A DNA stretch of 64,000 bases from PALSA-1316 sp049799315 (GTDB taxonomy: Bacteria > Nitrospirota > Thermodesulfovibrionia > Thermodesulfovibrionales > UBA6898). Shown piece by piece: positions 1 to 9,420 of the stretch. How positions within the stretch are numbered: the stretch's first letter is position 1; every line of letters starts with the position of its first letter. The position numbers were made by a program, and so were the translations under genes. The DNA lies in the NCBI GenBank assembly GCA_049799315.1, contig JBARHQ010000020.1, positions 1 through 64,000 on the forward strand, read 5' to 3'. The notes under the pieces are model-generated. The model was not told where the DNA came from. It searched no databases and saw nothing but the letters and a program-made list of their open reading frames with translations.

Positions 1-1
1 C

Positions 2-997
2 TTTACAAATAATGGAAATGGCACGGTTACCGATAACCTGACCGGTCTTATCTGGCTGAAAAACGCTAGTTGTTTTGGACAGCAGGCCTGGGATATTGCA
101 TTGGTTTCTTCAAACACTTTAAAGGGGAACAATACGCAATGCTCTCTTAACGACGGTTCCCTGGCCGGTGACTGGCGATTACCCAACAGAAAAGAACTCT
201 TCAGTCTTATTGATTTTGAATTTTTCGGTCCTGCTGTTTCAAATACTCCTGGCACCGGGAAATTGGTTGCGGGTGATCCATTTGATAATTTTCAGTCGAC
301 TGCCTACTATTGGTCGTCCAGCACCCACGCAGGTTTTAAGAACTACGCGTGGGTCGTGGGCATGGCCGGCGGCATTGTGGACAAATACTTTAAAGCAGAT
401 ATCCGCAACGTCTGGCCGGTTCGCGGCGGGCAGGTTGATAAGCTGACCCTTTTGACGCCCAAGGGTGGCGAGGAAGTCCTGAGCCTCGGAATTGCCGAGA
501 TAAAGTGGGCATATCAGGGAAGTAATATTCAGCTGCTTAATATAGAGTTGTGGCAGGGTGGCGTATTTTCGTCACAGATTGCTGCAGCAGTTCCTGTTGC
601 CGGCGGTACATATCTATGGAACATACCGCTGCTTACCGCCGGGGTAGATTACCAGATCAGGCTTGTTGATGCAGTTGACTCATCTCTATTTACAATTGGT
701 CTGCCCTTTACTGTCAGTGTCTGTAACCGGGACAATGCGGCAATTGGAGCGATTACCTATCTCACGGTCCAGGATGCATATAACGTTGCGGTGACCAATG
801 ATGTTATTCAGGCCCGCGCTGCGGGCTTCCCCGGTCTGGTCTGTGACACGGTCAACAATCCAAATGCTCCATCATATGTCACGATCAACGGCGGTCTTAA
901 TTGCGGATTCTTCAGCCAGATAGGACTTTCTTATATTGATGGACCTGTCATTATCTCGGCAGGCACTGTGGAGATTAATGGTGTCGGGATAAAATAA
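2..997 (+). CDS. DUF1566 (Lcl_C) domain secreted protein, 5-prime truncated
   Basis: The frame is open from the window edge, so the gene starts upstream; a TTG at 101 is internal to the domain and not a credible start. The first ~140 residues form a DUF1566/Lcl_C domain, recognised by DNLTGLIWLKNAS, GDWRLPNRKEL, YYWSSS and a final VWPVRGG. A beta-rich segment follows (LLTPKGGEEVLSLG to PFTVSV) that resembles the Kre9/Knh-type Ig-like domain of exported proteins. The last ~90 residues repeat short beta strands and read like a fragment of a larger extracellular scaffold. Such proteins are usually secreted or surface-attached; no enzymatic role is known and none is inferred. Confidence 0.8.
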   Translation, partial: FTNNGNGTVTDNLTGLIWLKNASCFGQQAWDIALVSSNTLKGNNTQCSLNDGSLAGDWRLPNRKELFSLIDFEFFGPAVSNTPGTGKLVAGDPFDNFQSTAYYWSSSTHAGFKNYAWVVGMAGGIVDKYFKADIRNVWPVRGGQVDKLTLLTPKGGEEVLSLGIAEIKWAYQGSNIQLLNIELWQGGVFSSQIAAAVPVAGGTYLWNIPLLTAGVDYQIRLVDAVDSSLFTIGLPFTVSVCNRDNAAIGAITYLTVQDAYNVAVTNDVIQARAAGFPGLVCDTVNNPNAPSYVTINGGLNCGFFSQIGLSYIDGPVIISAGTVEINGVGIK

Positions 998-1154
998 GCG
1001 GCTCTGTCAGTTTGGCAGGCATAATATAGCAGTTATTAGCCTTGTCGGATTTTTAGGTTGGGTTGCGACGATCGATTATAGTTTCACTCAATAGCAGACA
1101 CTCTATTTATTGAATGAGACCTTGACCGGAAAACCTACTAGACAAAAACTGTAC

Positions 1155-1195
1155 AAAAAAGAAGGGCTACAGGATGTTGTATCACTGTAACCCTT
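1155..1195 (-). terminator. Rho-independent terminator of tRNA-Val
   Basis: Read on the minus strand, an 11-bp stem with one G-U wobble and a 12-nt loop is followed by CTTTTTT. It lies just downstream of the tRNA gene in the right orientation. Confidence 0.75.
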
Positions 1196-1203
1196 TGTTT
1201 TTA

Positions 1204-1278
1204 TGGTAGGCCCGCCCGGTTTCGAACCGGGGACCTCTACCGTGTCAAGGTAGCGCTCTCCCCCTGAGCTACGAGCCT
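1204..1278 (-). tRNA. tRNA-Val (anticodon GAC)
   Basis: The minus strand folds into a full cloverleaf. The 7-bp acceptor stem is AGGCTCG with CGGGCCT (one U-G wobble). The D arm is GCTC/GAGC. The anticodon arm is CTACC-TTGACAC-GGTAG with anticodon GAC, which specifies valine. The T arm is CCCGG-TTCGAAA-CCGGG. The discriminator A is followed by an encoded CCA. Confidence 0.95.
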
Positions 1279-1303
1279 GTAATCGACATCAATTAGGTTA
1301 TAA

Positions 1304-1332
1304 AATAACATGCAGGCGGCCTCTCTTGTCAA
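1304..1332 (-). promoter_or_regulatory. Probable sigma-70 promoter of tRNA-Val
   Basis: On the minus strand a perfect TTGACA (1327-1332) lies 17 bp from GTTATT (1304-1309), within an AT-rich run about 25 bp upstream of the mature tRNA 5-prime end. The -35 is strong and the -10 is weak. Confidence 0.5.
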
Positions 1333-1456
1333 CCTGTTGCAGGACTCGAAAAATATATTTCAGGCGACGTTGCAGGCCCCGGGTAAGTATTGATATACCC
1401 TGCGGGCGCTTATCTGGTAAAATAGCGTCAGTGTCGTTGGCTGTATACTCAGAAAT

Positions 1457-1485
1457 TTGCTGTAACGACCGATAAAACATATAGA
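1457..1485 (+). promoter_or_regulatory. Probable sigma-70 promoter of the HDOD gene pair
   Basis: TTGCTG (1457-1462) and TATAGA (1480-1485) are separated by exactly 17 bp, ending 35 bp before the first HDOD start codon. The rest of 1279-1519 shows no gene. Confidence 0.5.
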
Positions 1486-1519
1486 ATATAAACGATATGC
1501 AATCACGAGGAACTATGCC

Positions 1520-2359
1520 ATGAGCGATGATCTGTCCATGATGTTCATACAGAAAATCACCAAGCTCCCGACACTGCCACACGTCGCGCAGGAGATTATG
1601 AATCGTCTTACTGACGACATGCTGAACATCGAAAAACTTGAGGAGATAGTCGAGCGGGACCCCGCTATAGCTGCCAAGATCCTGAGCGTTGCAAACTCTC
1701 CGTTCTTCCGGTCATCGGTCCCGGTATCATCGATCAGCACTGCTGTCTTCAGAATCGGATTGAACAATGTCAGAAACATTGCGATGGGGGTTGCGCTGCT
1801 GACCGCTTTTGACGACAGGCAGCAGGGCAAGCCGCTCGATAACAAGCGGGTGTTCAGGCATTCGATTGCTGTTGGCCTGCTGGCAAAATCGCTTGCAAAG
1901 CGGTTCAAGATCGCCAATGACAGCGATGTCTTCTCCTGCGGTATACTGCATGACCTGGGTTTTCTGGTCCTGAACAATTATTTTGCTGATAAGTACCAGC
2001 CGGTGATCAATGAACTCAATGCCGGGATGCCTCTTCTCGATGCCGAGACAAAGTCCCTGAACGTAACCCATGCGGTTGTCGGCACCTGGCTCGCCGACAA
2101 CTGGAACCTCCCCGATGCAGTCTACGAGACCATACAGTATCATCATACGCCGATGGACAATAGCAGCAGGATGGTATCTCTGATCCATGTCACTGATTTT
2201 ATCGTGAGCAGGAATTTTTTCAGCGTGACCGGAAAAGATCCTGCATACCGGCTTGAGCCGAAGGCTCTTGCGGTCCTTGGTATCACCGAGTCAGACCTGC
2301 TGGAGATCGAAGCTGAAGTCGACCGGGACATGTTCTCTGACAGCACCATGGAAGTATGA
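1520..2359 (+). CDS. HDOD domain signalling protein
   Basis: This 279-residue soluble protein is almost entirely one HDOD domain (about residues 10-210), a degenerate HD-hydrolase relative found in bacterial regulators. Visible family signatures are LPTLPHVAQEIM, the DPAIAAKILSVANSPFF segment and CGILHDLGFLVL. The canonical HD catalytic set is not clearly kept, so a regulatory or scaffolding role is more likely than nucleotide hydrolysis. The ATG has GAGGA 8 bp upstream and a good promoter before it. The next gene encodes a second HDOD protein 49 bp downstream, probably in the same transcript. No specific target can be named from sequence. Confidence 0.85.
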   Translation: MSDDLSMMFIQKITKLPTLPHVAQEIMNRLTDDMLNIEKLEEIVERDPAIAAKILSVANSPFFRSSVPVSSISTAVFRIGLNNVRNIAMGVALLTAFDDRQQGKPLDNKRVFRHSIAVGLLAKSLAKRFKIANDSDVFSCGILHDLGFLVLNNYFADKYQPVINELNAGMPLLDAETKSLNVTHAVVGTWLADNWNLPDAVYETIQYHHTPMDNSSRMVSLIHVTDFIVSRNFFSVTGKDPAYRLEPKALAVLGITESDLLEIEAEVDRDMFSDSTMEV

Positions 2360-2408
2360 GCAACAGCGCCGCAAGATATGAGCAGAATCTGATCCTGAGC
2401 CTTACCCC

Positions 2409-3680
2409 ATGAAGAAGGTGACCGGCGACATAGGGTTTATGTCTCTGCCCGACATCATGCAGTGGGCGGAGACCAGCGGCAAGACGGGGTCTCTGGCAAT
2501 CAGGCATCGCGAGATCACCAAGATGTTCTATATCCAGGACGGAAAGATAATCTTCGTCTCTTCCCAGAAACCGGGGGAGCGTCTCGGGGAATACTTTTCA
2601 GAGGTCGGGCATGTCAGGCCGTCGGAGATCGAAAACGCGCTGCGACAGAGCAAACAATTGGGTGTGCCCTTTACCGGCTATCTGGTTTCAGAGCAGGTGA
2701 TAGAGCAGAAGAAGCTCGAGGCGCTGATCGAGAAGCTTGCGGAGACAATTTTTACCGATGCCCTGAGCTGGGAGAGCGGCAGCTTTGAATTTTCGGATAC
2801 GATACCGGCGCTGATCCTGAATGGGCCGGTTAAGCTCAGCATATCCTTTCTCGTTTTCCAATCCGTTAAACAGTACGATGAGGCCAGGAGGGGGGTTGCG
2901 ATTGATGCGACCGACGTACTCCTTGAACTTTCCAACCAGATCTCGGACGGGAAGATCGATATCCCCCCGGCACCGCTTATCATGCATAAGCTGGAAGAGG
3001 CGATGCAGCGCGATGATGTGTCGATCCAGGAGATTGTCAAGACAATCATGTCAGATCAGATCCTGACATCGAAGATACTCAGGGTCGTGAATTCGGCATT
3101 CTATTCGATTCAAAGCGAAATAACCTCCCTCCAGCAGGCACTGATTATTATGGGGCTGAAATCAATATTGAGCATTGTTGCCGTTCATTCCCTGAGCGGT
3201 TTTGCACCGAGAAACCCTGAGAAGATACGGGAGATCCTCCGGCACAGTCTGGTCTGTGCCTTTGTGGCCAAGAAAATAGCTTCAGCAGCGCGCATTGACC
3301 CCGAAGAGGCGTTCGTCTGTGGTCTGCTGCATGATATCGGCAAGACGGTGCTGCTCAATTTTCTGGCAGACCACGCGCTGCCCGATGACGACAAAAATAA
3401 GATCATCAGGGAGTTTCACCAGGAGGTCGGCTTTCTCCTGGCCGATACATGGAAATTCTCCGAGGTTGTCAAACATACGATAAAGTTTCATCATAATCCG
3501 GAACTGGTGACGGGGTACAGAAAGAACGTGGCCATGATCTATATCGCTGACCTTCTCTCCAACGGACGCTACGAGGAAGGCTGCCTCCAGGGCGAACTCA
3601 GGATCGTTTCCGATGAACAGCTGAAGGAGATTCTGGATGAACTGGAATCAGTCAGGGCGACAGTGAGCAGTCTTATTTAA
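2409..3680 (+). CDS. DUF4388 + HDOD domain protein
   Basis: The 423-residue protein has two modules. Residues 1-130 match the DUF4388/PATAN type (GDIGFMSLPDIMQWAE, KTGSLAIRH, FYIQDGKIIFVSS, LGEYFSEVG), a domain common in delta-proteobacterial and Nitrospirota regulators of motility and surface behaviour. Residues about 180-380 are an HDOD domain (PPAPLIMHKLEEAM, ILTSKILRVVNSAFYS, CGLLHDIGKTVLLN). There is no membrane segment or DNA-binding motif. The stop codon overlaps the 3-prime end of the convergent moeA gene by 8 bp. It probably acts together with the upstream HDOD protein; the input signal is unknown. Confidence 0.85.
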   Translation: MKKVTGDIGFMSLPDIMQWAETSGKTGSLAIRHREITKMFYIQDGKIIFVSSQKPGERLGEYFSEVGHVRPSEIENALRQSKQLGVPFTGYLVSEQVIEQKKLEALIEKLAETIFTDALSWESGSFEFSDTIPALILNGPVKLSISFLVFQSVKQYDEARRGVAIDATDVLLELSNQISDGKIDIPPAPLIMHKLEEAMQRDDVSIQEIVKTIMSDQILTSKILRVVNSAFYSIQSEITSLQQALIIMGLKSILSIVAVHSLSGFAPRNPEKIREILRHSLVCAFVAKKIASAARIDPEEAFVCGLLHDIGKTVLLNFLADHALPDDDKNKIIREFHQEVGFLLADTWKFSEVVKHTIKFHHNPELVTGYRKNVAMIYIADLLSNGRYEEGCLQGELRIVSDEQLKEILDELESVRATVSSLI

Positions 3681-4929
3681 AAAGGCGGACTTCAGCCAGT
3701 TGTCCCTGCTCGATGCCGTTTTGACTCAGGGGGATGACGACGGTCCCGTCCGTCCTGACCATGGTGGTGACAAGCCCGGATTTGCTGATCACGGGTATTG
3801 CCCAGAGCCCATCTTCCCTTTTCTCCAGTATCACCCGTACATGTTCTTCCCTCCCCTGTGTCGATGCAATATTCTTAGTCAGTCGCGCAAAGACCACCGG
3901 TCTCAAGAGTCCGGCTGCAGGCTCGTCATGTCCGGAAAGCCGCTGTAGCACCGGAAGGATAAAAAGCTCAAAGCAGATGCTGACTGCTGCAGGATGACCC
4001 GGCAGACCAAAGACCGGGACGCCCCTGATGATGCCGCCGATGAGGGGTTTGCCCGGCTTGAGGGAAACGCCGTGAAAAAGCAGTCCGGGGTTGCCGATGT
4101 CTGTGATGATGCCCGCAATCAGGTCTTTTGTCCCGACAGAGGTACCGCCTGATACCAGAACCATATCAGAGCCTTCCATCGCCTCCTCGACCGCGGTGCG
4201 GATTTCCTGATAATCGTCCCGGAAGATACCCATCCGTAAGGCCTTGCCGCCTGCGTTCGTGATCAGGCCCTTCAGCAGATAGGAGTTGATATCCCTGATC
4301 TGACCGAGTTCCGGCGTTGCGGCTGCAGGGATGATCTCATCTCCCGTCGAGATGATAGAGACGACCGGTTTTTCACAGACAGCTATTTTTGTGACGCCTA
4401 TACCGGCGCATGCCCCGATGTCCTGGGGTCTCATCTGGTGTCCCTTTCTCAGGACGGTATCGCCTCTTTTGGCGTCTTCGCCGGATTGTATCACATTCTC
4501 CCCCGGTCCGACGGCCTTCATGATTTCGAGCATGACTGCGTCAACAGCCTGGACATGTTCCAGCATGACAACCGCATCCGCGCCTTCGGGAAGCATGCCT
4601 CCGGTCGGTATTTTTACGGCGCCTCCCTTTGTCAGGACCATGCCGGCGGGCTGTCCCATAAAGACCTCTCCGGCAAGGGTAAGATATGCCGGCATGGTGT
4701 CTGATGCGCTGAAGGTATCAGCAGCCTTGACTGCATAGCCGTCCACCGTGGAACGGGCAAAAGGAGGAAGATCTTCGCTTGTAACGATATCTTCTGCCAA
4801 TATTCTTCCGAGCGTGTCATCAAGGTCAATGACCGCAGCAGGGACCGCCTTTTCAGGAAGACCTTTCAGGACAAGATTAAGGGCCTTCTCTGCAGTGATG
4901 ATATTTTCGCGGCCGAGCATGTCTTTCAT
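3673..4929 (-). CDS. moeA: Molybdopterin molybdenumtransferase MoeA
   Basis: MoeA inserts molybdate into adenylylated molybdopterin, the last common step of molybdenum cofactor synthesis, in the cytoplasm. The 418-residue length and domain order are normal: the N-terminal MoeA region with PPFARSTVDGYAV and PTGGMLPEGADAVV, then the MoCF-biosynthesis domain with STGDEI, VSGGTSVGTKD and GLPGHPAAV, then the C-terminal MoeA_C barrel. Its presence implies molybdo- or tungsto-enzymes elsewhere in the genome. It is a single gene, convergent with the HDOD pair, and has no obvious strong ribosome binding site before the ATG. A second in-frame ATG lies three codons downstream. Confidence 0.95.
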   Translation of the reverse strand: MKDMLGRENIITAEKALNLVLKGLPEKAVPAAVIDLDDTLGRILAEDIVTSEDLPPFARSTVDGYAVKAADTFSASDTMPAYLTLAGEVFMGQPAGMVLTKGGAVKIPTGGMLPEGADAVVMLEHVQAVDAVMLEIMKAVGPGENVIQSGEDAKRGDTVLRKGHQMRPQDIGACAGIGVTKIAVCEKPVVSIISTGDEIIPAAATPELGQIRDINSYLLKGLITNAGGKALRMGIFRDDYQEIRTAVEEAMEGSDMVLVSGGTSVGTKDLIAGIITDIGNPGLLFHGVSLKPGKPLIGGIIRGVPVFGLPGHPAAVSICFELFILPVLQRLSGHDEPAAGLLRPVVFARLTKNIASTQGREEHVRVILEKREDGLWAIPVISKSGLVTTMVRTDGTVVIPLSQNGIEQGQLAEVRLFK

Positions 4930-4966
4930 AGTGGATTATTATAAAAGGTTTGATGGATTAATTGGC

Positions 4967-5000
4967 GAAAAAACAGGCCCCGGATTTCTCCGGGGCCTGT
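4967..5000 (-). terminator. Rho-independent terminator of the cytochrome operon
   Basis: On the minus strand an 11-bp perfect GC-rich stem (4973-4983 with 4990-5000, 6-nt loop) is followed by a run of six T. It sits about 30 bp after the stop of the 11-heme cytochrome gene. Confidence 0.9.
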
Positions 5001-5033
5001 GATACAGATTGTACTAAAAGGGTAAATAGTGTC

Positions 5034-7172
5034 TTACTGACCCGGTCCGTAAACTGTTGCGGGTCTTGTCCCGGCAGGTCTCGTAGCCCCTGCAAGCGGC
5101 GCTCCGTTTACCGCTTCGTAGGAATCGAGAAGGAGCTGAATAGCGTACTTGTAATCGTGCACTGCTGCGGATGCATTCGGTACGAGAAGCTGAGAGGTCG
5201 CAGCAGACGGAAGCCCTTTAACGACGAACTGAAGATTGAAAGCTGCCTTGAAGAGCGCAGGTGTCCAGGCGGTAAAACTGTTAACTCCGCCGGGATTGCC
5301 CGCAGTCGTGTGCGTTGCAGGATCAGCGGTCGTAAAGGCGTACGGGTAGTTCAGATCATCGTAGAACAATCCCTTGGTTGCGAGCAGCGCGACCAGCTTC
5401 TGCTCCAGAGACTGGATTGACGCAGCTATCGACGTGGTACTCCCTCCGGCATTGCCGGTGTAGTTGGTGGTGTCGAAGCTCGCCCTGTAGATGTCAACGT
5501 TCGGGTCCGCGTTGCCCTTTGCGGTAACTGCCCCGAAACTGCCGTGGCATGAGGCTGTATTGCAGGTCGCCACATTGGGTTTCCAGGTATGGCCGCCGTT
5601 CTGGTTATTGGCTGTGGCGTTGTTCATGTGGCATGTCGTGCAGTTCGCACCCTGGTGTGCAGTGTTGGCACTATACGACTTGCCCGTGAATTCATAACCG
5701 TTTACGCCCCAGAGCATTGCTCCGGTCCCAAGATAGTGCGGGTTAAAGAACGACCCGACAGGGTTCTTTCCAGGAGCTAATTTGTTCATGTACAGCGTGA
5801 AGCCGCTCTCTCTTCCCTGATGGCAGAAGACGCAGATTGTGGCGTTGCCGGTCTTGTCCAGAGGAACTGGTGTTTTATCAAGAAAAACGTTGCCTGAGAA
5901 TGAGACACCGGTGGAGGTATAGTTGGTCATCACAACCGGCTGTCGGGTGTTCTTTGTCTGTGTTCCTATGTCAGTGTGAGGGTCATGACAGGTGATACAT
6001 GTTACCGGTTCATCTCCGAATACCACGTCCGCATCAGGAGTCCCCTGTACATTGGCCTGCCAGGCAAGAGACGTGATACCGTTATGACACTTGAAGCAGG
6101 CAAAGTTATTATTGCCGGCATTCTGGGTAGTGTTTGCGGTTGCGCCTGTCTTGTTTATGGCCATGTCAAAGGGATATCTCGTCTGATGCCCGCCGTTATC
6201 GTCGAAGGGCAGCCCGGTTGCCTCGTTGACATATGCCGAGGGTTTAGCAGAGAACTCTGCAAAGGCTGGCGCACTGCGCTCGCCGTGGCCGGAATTTTTC
6301 CACTGGCTAAAGATGTCCTGCTGATGTGTGACCCCGAGGCTGTATTTATAGGTACCCTTGGTGTGGCACGCGGCGCATACACGCTCAACAGAAAGTTCGT
6401 TGTTTGTTCCGACTACGTTAGCCGCGTTGACAGTGCCATTGGCCTGTACTGCGCCATTTGGCTGGAAGATGAAACCGGCGAAGGGCTGTCCGGTATTGCT
6501 CTGCTCTCCGGTAGGGTTGACGGCATACTTGCGGAAGATCGGGTAACCTACCGCCTCCGTCCTCTGCGGAACGTTCACCATCTGCTGTGGCTGATGAGCG
6601 TCGTGGCAGGAAGCACAGGTGACTGATGGATTCGGCAGATTGTCCGGCTCCGGTTTTACAAGATTACCATCACTGTTGTAATCAAATCTAAAACTTGAGT
6701 TATGGCAGCGCGAGCATTCCTCTATATGTCTGCCGGCGTCAACATCGGTCACAAGTTGAGAAAAGTTCTTGTCAGGTATATTATTGGGATTGGCATGGGC
6801 CGTCTGCAGGAAGCTCGACTTGTCTTCCGCCCTTGACCCGTTGTGGCAGGCAAGACATTGTGCCGTCTGTGGTGTAGGAAACGGAATAGGTCCAAGACCC
6901 CAGTGAAGGCTTGCAGGCCCGTGGCAGTCCTCGCATTGCACCCCGTTTACCGTGTTATGGGTGGTATTTGCAAATGCAGCCGCGATAGCGGTTCCACTCA
7001 CGTCAACCGTGTTTGAATGGCAGGTATTTGTGCATGACTCAGAGCCGATTTTGGTGGGCTGCTGGATTGGATCAGCCTGGCCTTCCTTGTGGCCGGAGCC
7101 GCAGCCGTACAGCAGCGGCAGCGCCATGAGAGCCATGATGCAGATGCTTATACTGATGAATCGTTTTACCAT
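5034..7172 (-). CDS. Multiheme c-type cytochrome lipoprotein (about 11 hemes)
   Basis: The start is placed at MVKRFISI because AGGAGG lies just upstream; this gives 712 residues. A signal peptide ends in the lipobox LLYGC, so the protein is probably lipid-anchored. I count nine CXXCH sites (CEDCH, CLACH, CSRCH, CASCH, CAACH, CFKCH, CITCH, CVFCH, CTTCH), plus one CX3CH (CTNTCH, the first motif) and one CX4CH (CNTASCH, the last). That would make up to 11 hemes. It is the last gene of a minus-strand cytochrome-porin group ending at a strong terminator. The role is probably electron transfer at the periplasmic or outer face of the outer membrane; a redox enzyme role is less likely but not excluded. 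Confidence 0.85.
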   Translation of the reverse strand: MVKRFISISICIMALMALPLLYGCGSGHKEGQADPIQQPTKIGSESCTNTCHSNTVDVSGTAIAAAFANTTHNTVNGVQCEDCHGPASLHWGLGPIPFPTPQTAQCLACHNGSRAEDKSSFLQTAHANPNNIPDKNFSQLVTDVDAGRHIEECSRCHNSSFRFDYNSDGNLVKPEPDNLPNPSVTCASCHDAHQPQQMVNVPQRTEAVGYPIFRKYAVNPTGEQSNTGQPFAGFIFQPNGAVQANGTVNAANVVGTNNELSVERVCAACHTKGTYKYSLGVTHQQDIFSQWKNSGHGERSAPAFAEFSAKPSAYVNEATGLPFDDNGGHQTRYPFDMAINKTGATANTTQNAGNNNFACFKCHNGITSLAWQANVQGTPDADVVFGDEPVTCITCHDPHTDIGTQTKNTRQPVVMTNYTSTGVSFSGNVFLDKTPVPLDKTGNATICVFCHQGRESGFTLYMNKLAPGKNPVGSFFNPHYLGTGAMLWGVNGYEFTGKSYSANTAHQGANCTTCHMNNATANNQNGGHTWKPNVATCNTASCHGSFGAVTAKGNADPNVDIYRASFDTTNYTGNAGGSTTSIAASIQSLEQKLVALLATKGLFYDDLNYPYAFTTADPATHTTAGNPGGVNSFTAWTPALFKAAFNLQFVVKGLPSAATSQLLVPNASAAVHDYKYAIQLLLDSYEAVNGAPLAGATRPAGTRPATVYGPGQ

Positions 7173-7189
7173 GTTATAATTCCTCCTTA

Positions 7190-7960
7190 TTAGTTTAGAT
7201 GACATTTAACGCATGTTCTGTTATTACTTGCACTCCGCAGCCTGCCCGAGACCTTCGACCAGTTCCTCGGGTGCGGGTTGACCCTGAGTCCGGTGACTGC
7301 GCTGTGGCACTTCATGCAGACATCACCGTCGGCATGACAGGTCTGGCAGGTGGCCAGGCCCTTGCGTGCCTCCCTGGCATGTTCGCCTGACCACTGATGT
7401 TTGGGAACCAGGCCATTGGGGTGGCAGGTCTGGCATTGAGAAGTGTTGAAGAGCGCATGCGTCGGCCCTCCTGCCTTCAGTTCCAGATCAGTCCAGCCCC
7501 TCCGGTGGGAAACGAAGCTAAGATCGTTCCGGTTGAACTTGTTGTGGCACTCGGCACAGAACCTCTTGCTGTCGTGGCACCGCACGCAGGACCGGCCGTC
7601 TTCCTTCGCCTTCAGGGGATGCAGCTCCTTGAAGTCGGTCCGGTGTGTGCTCGGCATATAGTCAGCGCCTGAATTTGAGGTGTGAAGGTTGCGGTCGATG
7701 CCGCCGCCCTTGTGGCAATCCAGGCAGAAGGACTGTTCGTGACAGTCTTTGCAGTTGTTCGTCTGGCTGTTGGCAGTAAGTTTATGCTCCTTCAACCAGA
7801 ACTCGCCGTGGCTCGGTACCGCGCCCGATGCCTGATGGCATTCTTCACAGTCCTTCATCTTCATCTCGGCATAGTCCTTATGAGACGTGGCAGCCCAGGC
7901 AAAAGCGACCAGCCCAAGCATGACGGTCATAATTGTCAGTATATATATCTTTTTTGTCAT
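7190..7960 (-). CDS. Periplasmic nine-heme c-type cytochrome
   Basis: The 256-residue protein has a cleavable signal peptide (MTKKIYILTIMTVMLGLVAF, then AWA) and nine CXXCH motifs: CEECH, CKDCH, CLDCH, CVRCH, CAECH, CQTCH twice, CMKCH and CVKCH. Many extra histidines (for example LHPLKA, VSHRRG, NPHPRNW) could be distal heme ligands. It has no lipobox, so it is probably periplasmic or plugged into the neighbouring porin, like MtrA or OmaB in known porin-cytochrome complexes. It is not visibly an MtrA homologue by motif order. AGGAGG precedes the ATG. It lies 13 bp after the porin gene and 17 bp before the 11-heme lipoprotein start, so the three are surely co-transcribed. Confidence 0.85.
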   Translation of the reverse strand: MTKKIYILTIMTVMLGLVAFAWAATSHKDYAEMKMKDCEECHQASGAVPSHGEFWLKEHKLTANSQTNNCKDCHEQSFCLDCHKGGGIDRNLHTSNSGADYMPSTHRTDFKELHPLKAKEDGRSCVRCHDSKRFCAECHNKFNRNDLSFVSHRRGWTDLELKAGGPTHALFNTSQCQTCHPNGLVPKHQWSGEHAREARKGLATCQTCHADGDVCMKCHSAVTGLRVNPHPRNWSKVSGRLRSASNNRTCVKCHLN

Positions 7961-7973
7961 TGTCCCTCCTTTC

Positions 7974-9197
7974 CTATAGGGTCCAGTCCAGCGCTATACG
8001 ACCGAGCATGCGGTGGCTGAAGCTCTCATTTGCATTGTCCTCGAGCCGTGCAGTGACACCCATATTCTGCGTCGCCTGCCATTTGCCGCCAACCCAGTAC
8101 CGCTGGGCAGATCTGTTGCCATTGTCATCGGGCCGCTGGTACGCATTGTGCTGTACCCCAGCTGCCACGAGGAATTTTTTGTTGATCTTGTAGTCGCCCG
8201 TAATCTCAAAGCCCCAATCCTTGTCCTCAAAGGAGTGGCGGTAATCGACCGATGCGCTGAGTGTCAGTTTGTCGGTCGGGAAGAACCTGGCCCCGACAGC
8301 AAAAACATCGGCATTTGAGTCGTCCTCATACGTCTGCCTCTTGTACTGTCCAAAGACGCTGACCGGAGCCTTCGGCAGACTGTATTCTGCGCTGAGGAGG
8401 TATTCGCGGAACTTATCGACCGCAAAGACGCTGAAGATCGAGGTCGAGTCAAAAGTCGGGTACGAATGGTAGAACTCAGCCTTGACCGAGAGGTTATGGA
8501 TCGGGAACAGATCGACGCCGAGCGTTGCCTCGTCAAACGCCTTTGACAGACGGTCGTATTTCAGCTCTGCATAAGGACTCATCCACTTGTAAATATATCT
8601 GAAGTTCATGCCGAACTCCTCGCGGCTGAGGTCCTTCTGGTCATATTTCCTGACATAGCTGATACCCAGCTGCGTGTTCTTGACGTCCTGGAGGTGAATG
8701 TCGATCCCGGCGAAGACATTCCCGGGTCTCGATGTCTCAGAATCCAGGCTATAGACAATGTCGCGTCCTGCAGCAACGGTCACTCCCAGCGGGCCGATCT
8801 TGTTTACATTGATGGTTGCGCCGTCCATCAGCGATGAGCCTGCCGAAAAGTTAACATACTGCCTTCCCAGCCTCATCGAGATCTGCTCAATAGGGCTGTA
8901 ATCAAGGTACAAATAATAGAGCCTCACGTTAAAGTTGTTGTCCCTGATAGTTCCGCTTTCGATGTCCTTGGTGAATCTACCATAGCCGGCAGCCGAAAAA
9001 TTCTTCTTCTCCGGGTTATAGCTGAATCGCAGGTACTGCGCGATCGTCGCCTGGCTATCCCCTGTCAGATCATCCCCCCACAGGAACTGGGTCGAAGAGC
9101 TTACCTTGACCGGTTCTGATGTGGCAGACGCCGGCAGCGTCAGTGCAAATACAAACAGCACGGCAATTAAATACGTCCATCGCATCTTACACTGCAT
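7974..9197 (-). CDS. Outer-membrane beta-barrel porin of a cytochrome conduit
   Basis: The protein has 407 residues with a signal peptide ending at LTLPASA. The mature part is a run of alternating hydrophobic/polar strands (FNVRLYYLYLDYSP, ISMRLGRQYVNFS, REYLLSAEYSLP, VSVFGQYKRQTY) and ends with an aromatic strand, RIALDWTL, as outer-membrane barrels do. There is no cysteine in the mature protein. It is much shorter than MtrB (~700 residues), nearer the size of Geobacter-type conduit porins. AAAGGAGG precedes the ATG. It is flanked by multiheme cytochrome genes on both sides. I infer that it carries a cytochrome across the outer membrane; a simple solute porin is the alternative. Confidence 0.75.
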   Translation of the reverse strand: MQCKMRWTYLIAVLFVFALTLPASATSEPVKVSSSTQFLWGDDLTGDSQATIAQYLRFSYNPEKKNFSAAGYGRFTKDIESGTIRDNNFNVRLYYLYLDYSPIEQISMRLGRQYVNFSAGSSLMDGATINVNKIGPLGVTVAAGRDIVYSLDSETSRPGNVFAGIDIHLQDVKNTQLGISYVRKYDQKDLSREEFGMNFRYIYKWMSPYAELKYDRLSKAFDEATLGVDLFPIHNLSVKAEFYHSYPTFDSTSIFSVFAVDKFREYLLSAEYSLPKAPVSVFGQYKRQTYEDDSNADVFAVGARFFPTDKLTLSASVDYRHSFEDKDWGFEITGDYKINKKFLVAAGVQHNAYQRPDDNGNRSAQRYWVGGKWQATQNMGVTARLEDNANESFSHRMLGRIALDWTL

Positions 9198-9420
9198 TGA
9201 ATCCTCCTTTCATGTTCCACAAATATTTTTGCAGCCAAAAAAATATGCGATAATCCACCCCCTTTGTTCGCATAATTACTGAAAACTTAATTTCACCCCT
9301 TATTCAGGAGAAAAACCAGCCCGTCCGTATGATCATAGCTACTCCTGGCTAACCAGCATCGCCGTCGCGCCGGCTCTATGGATCCATAATTAGTATCTCT
9401 CCATAAAGTCTGCTTTTTGT

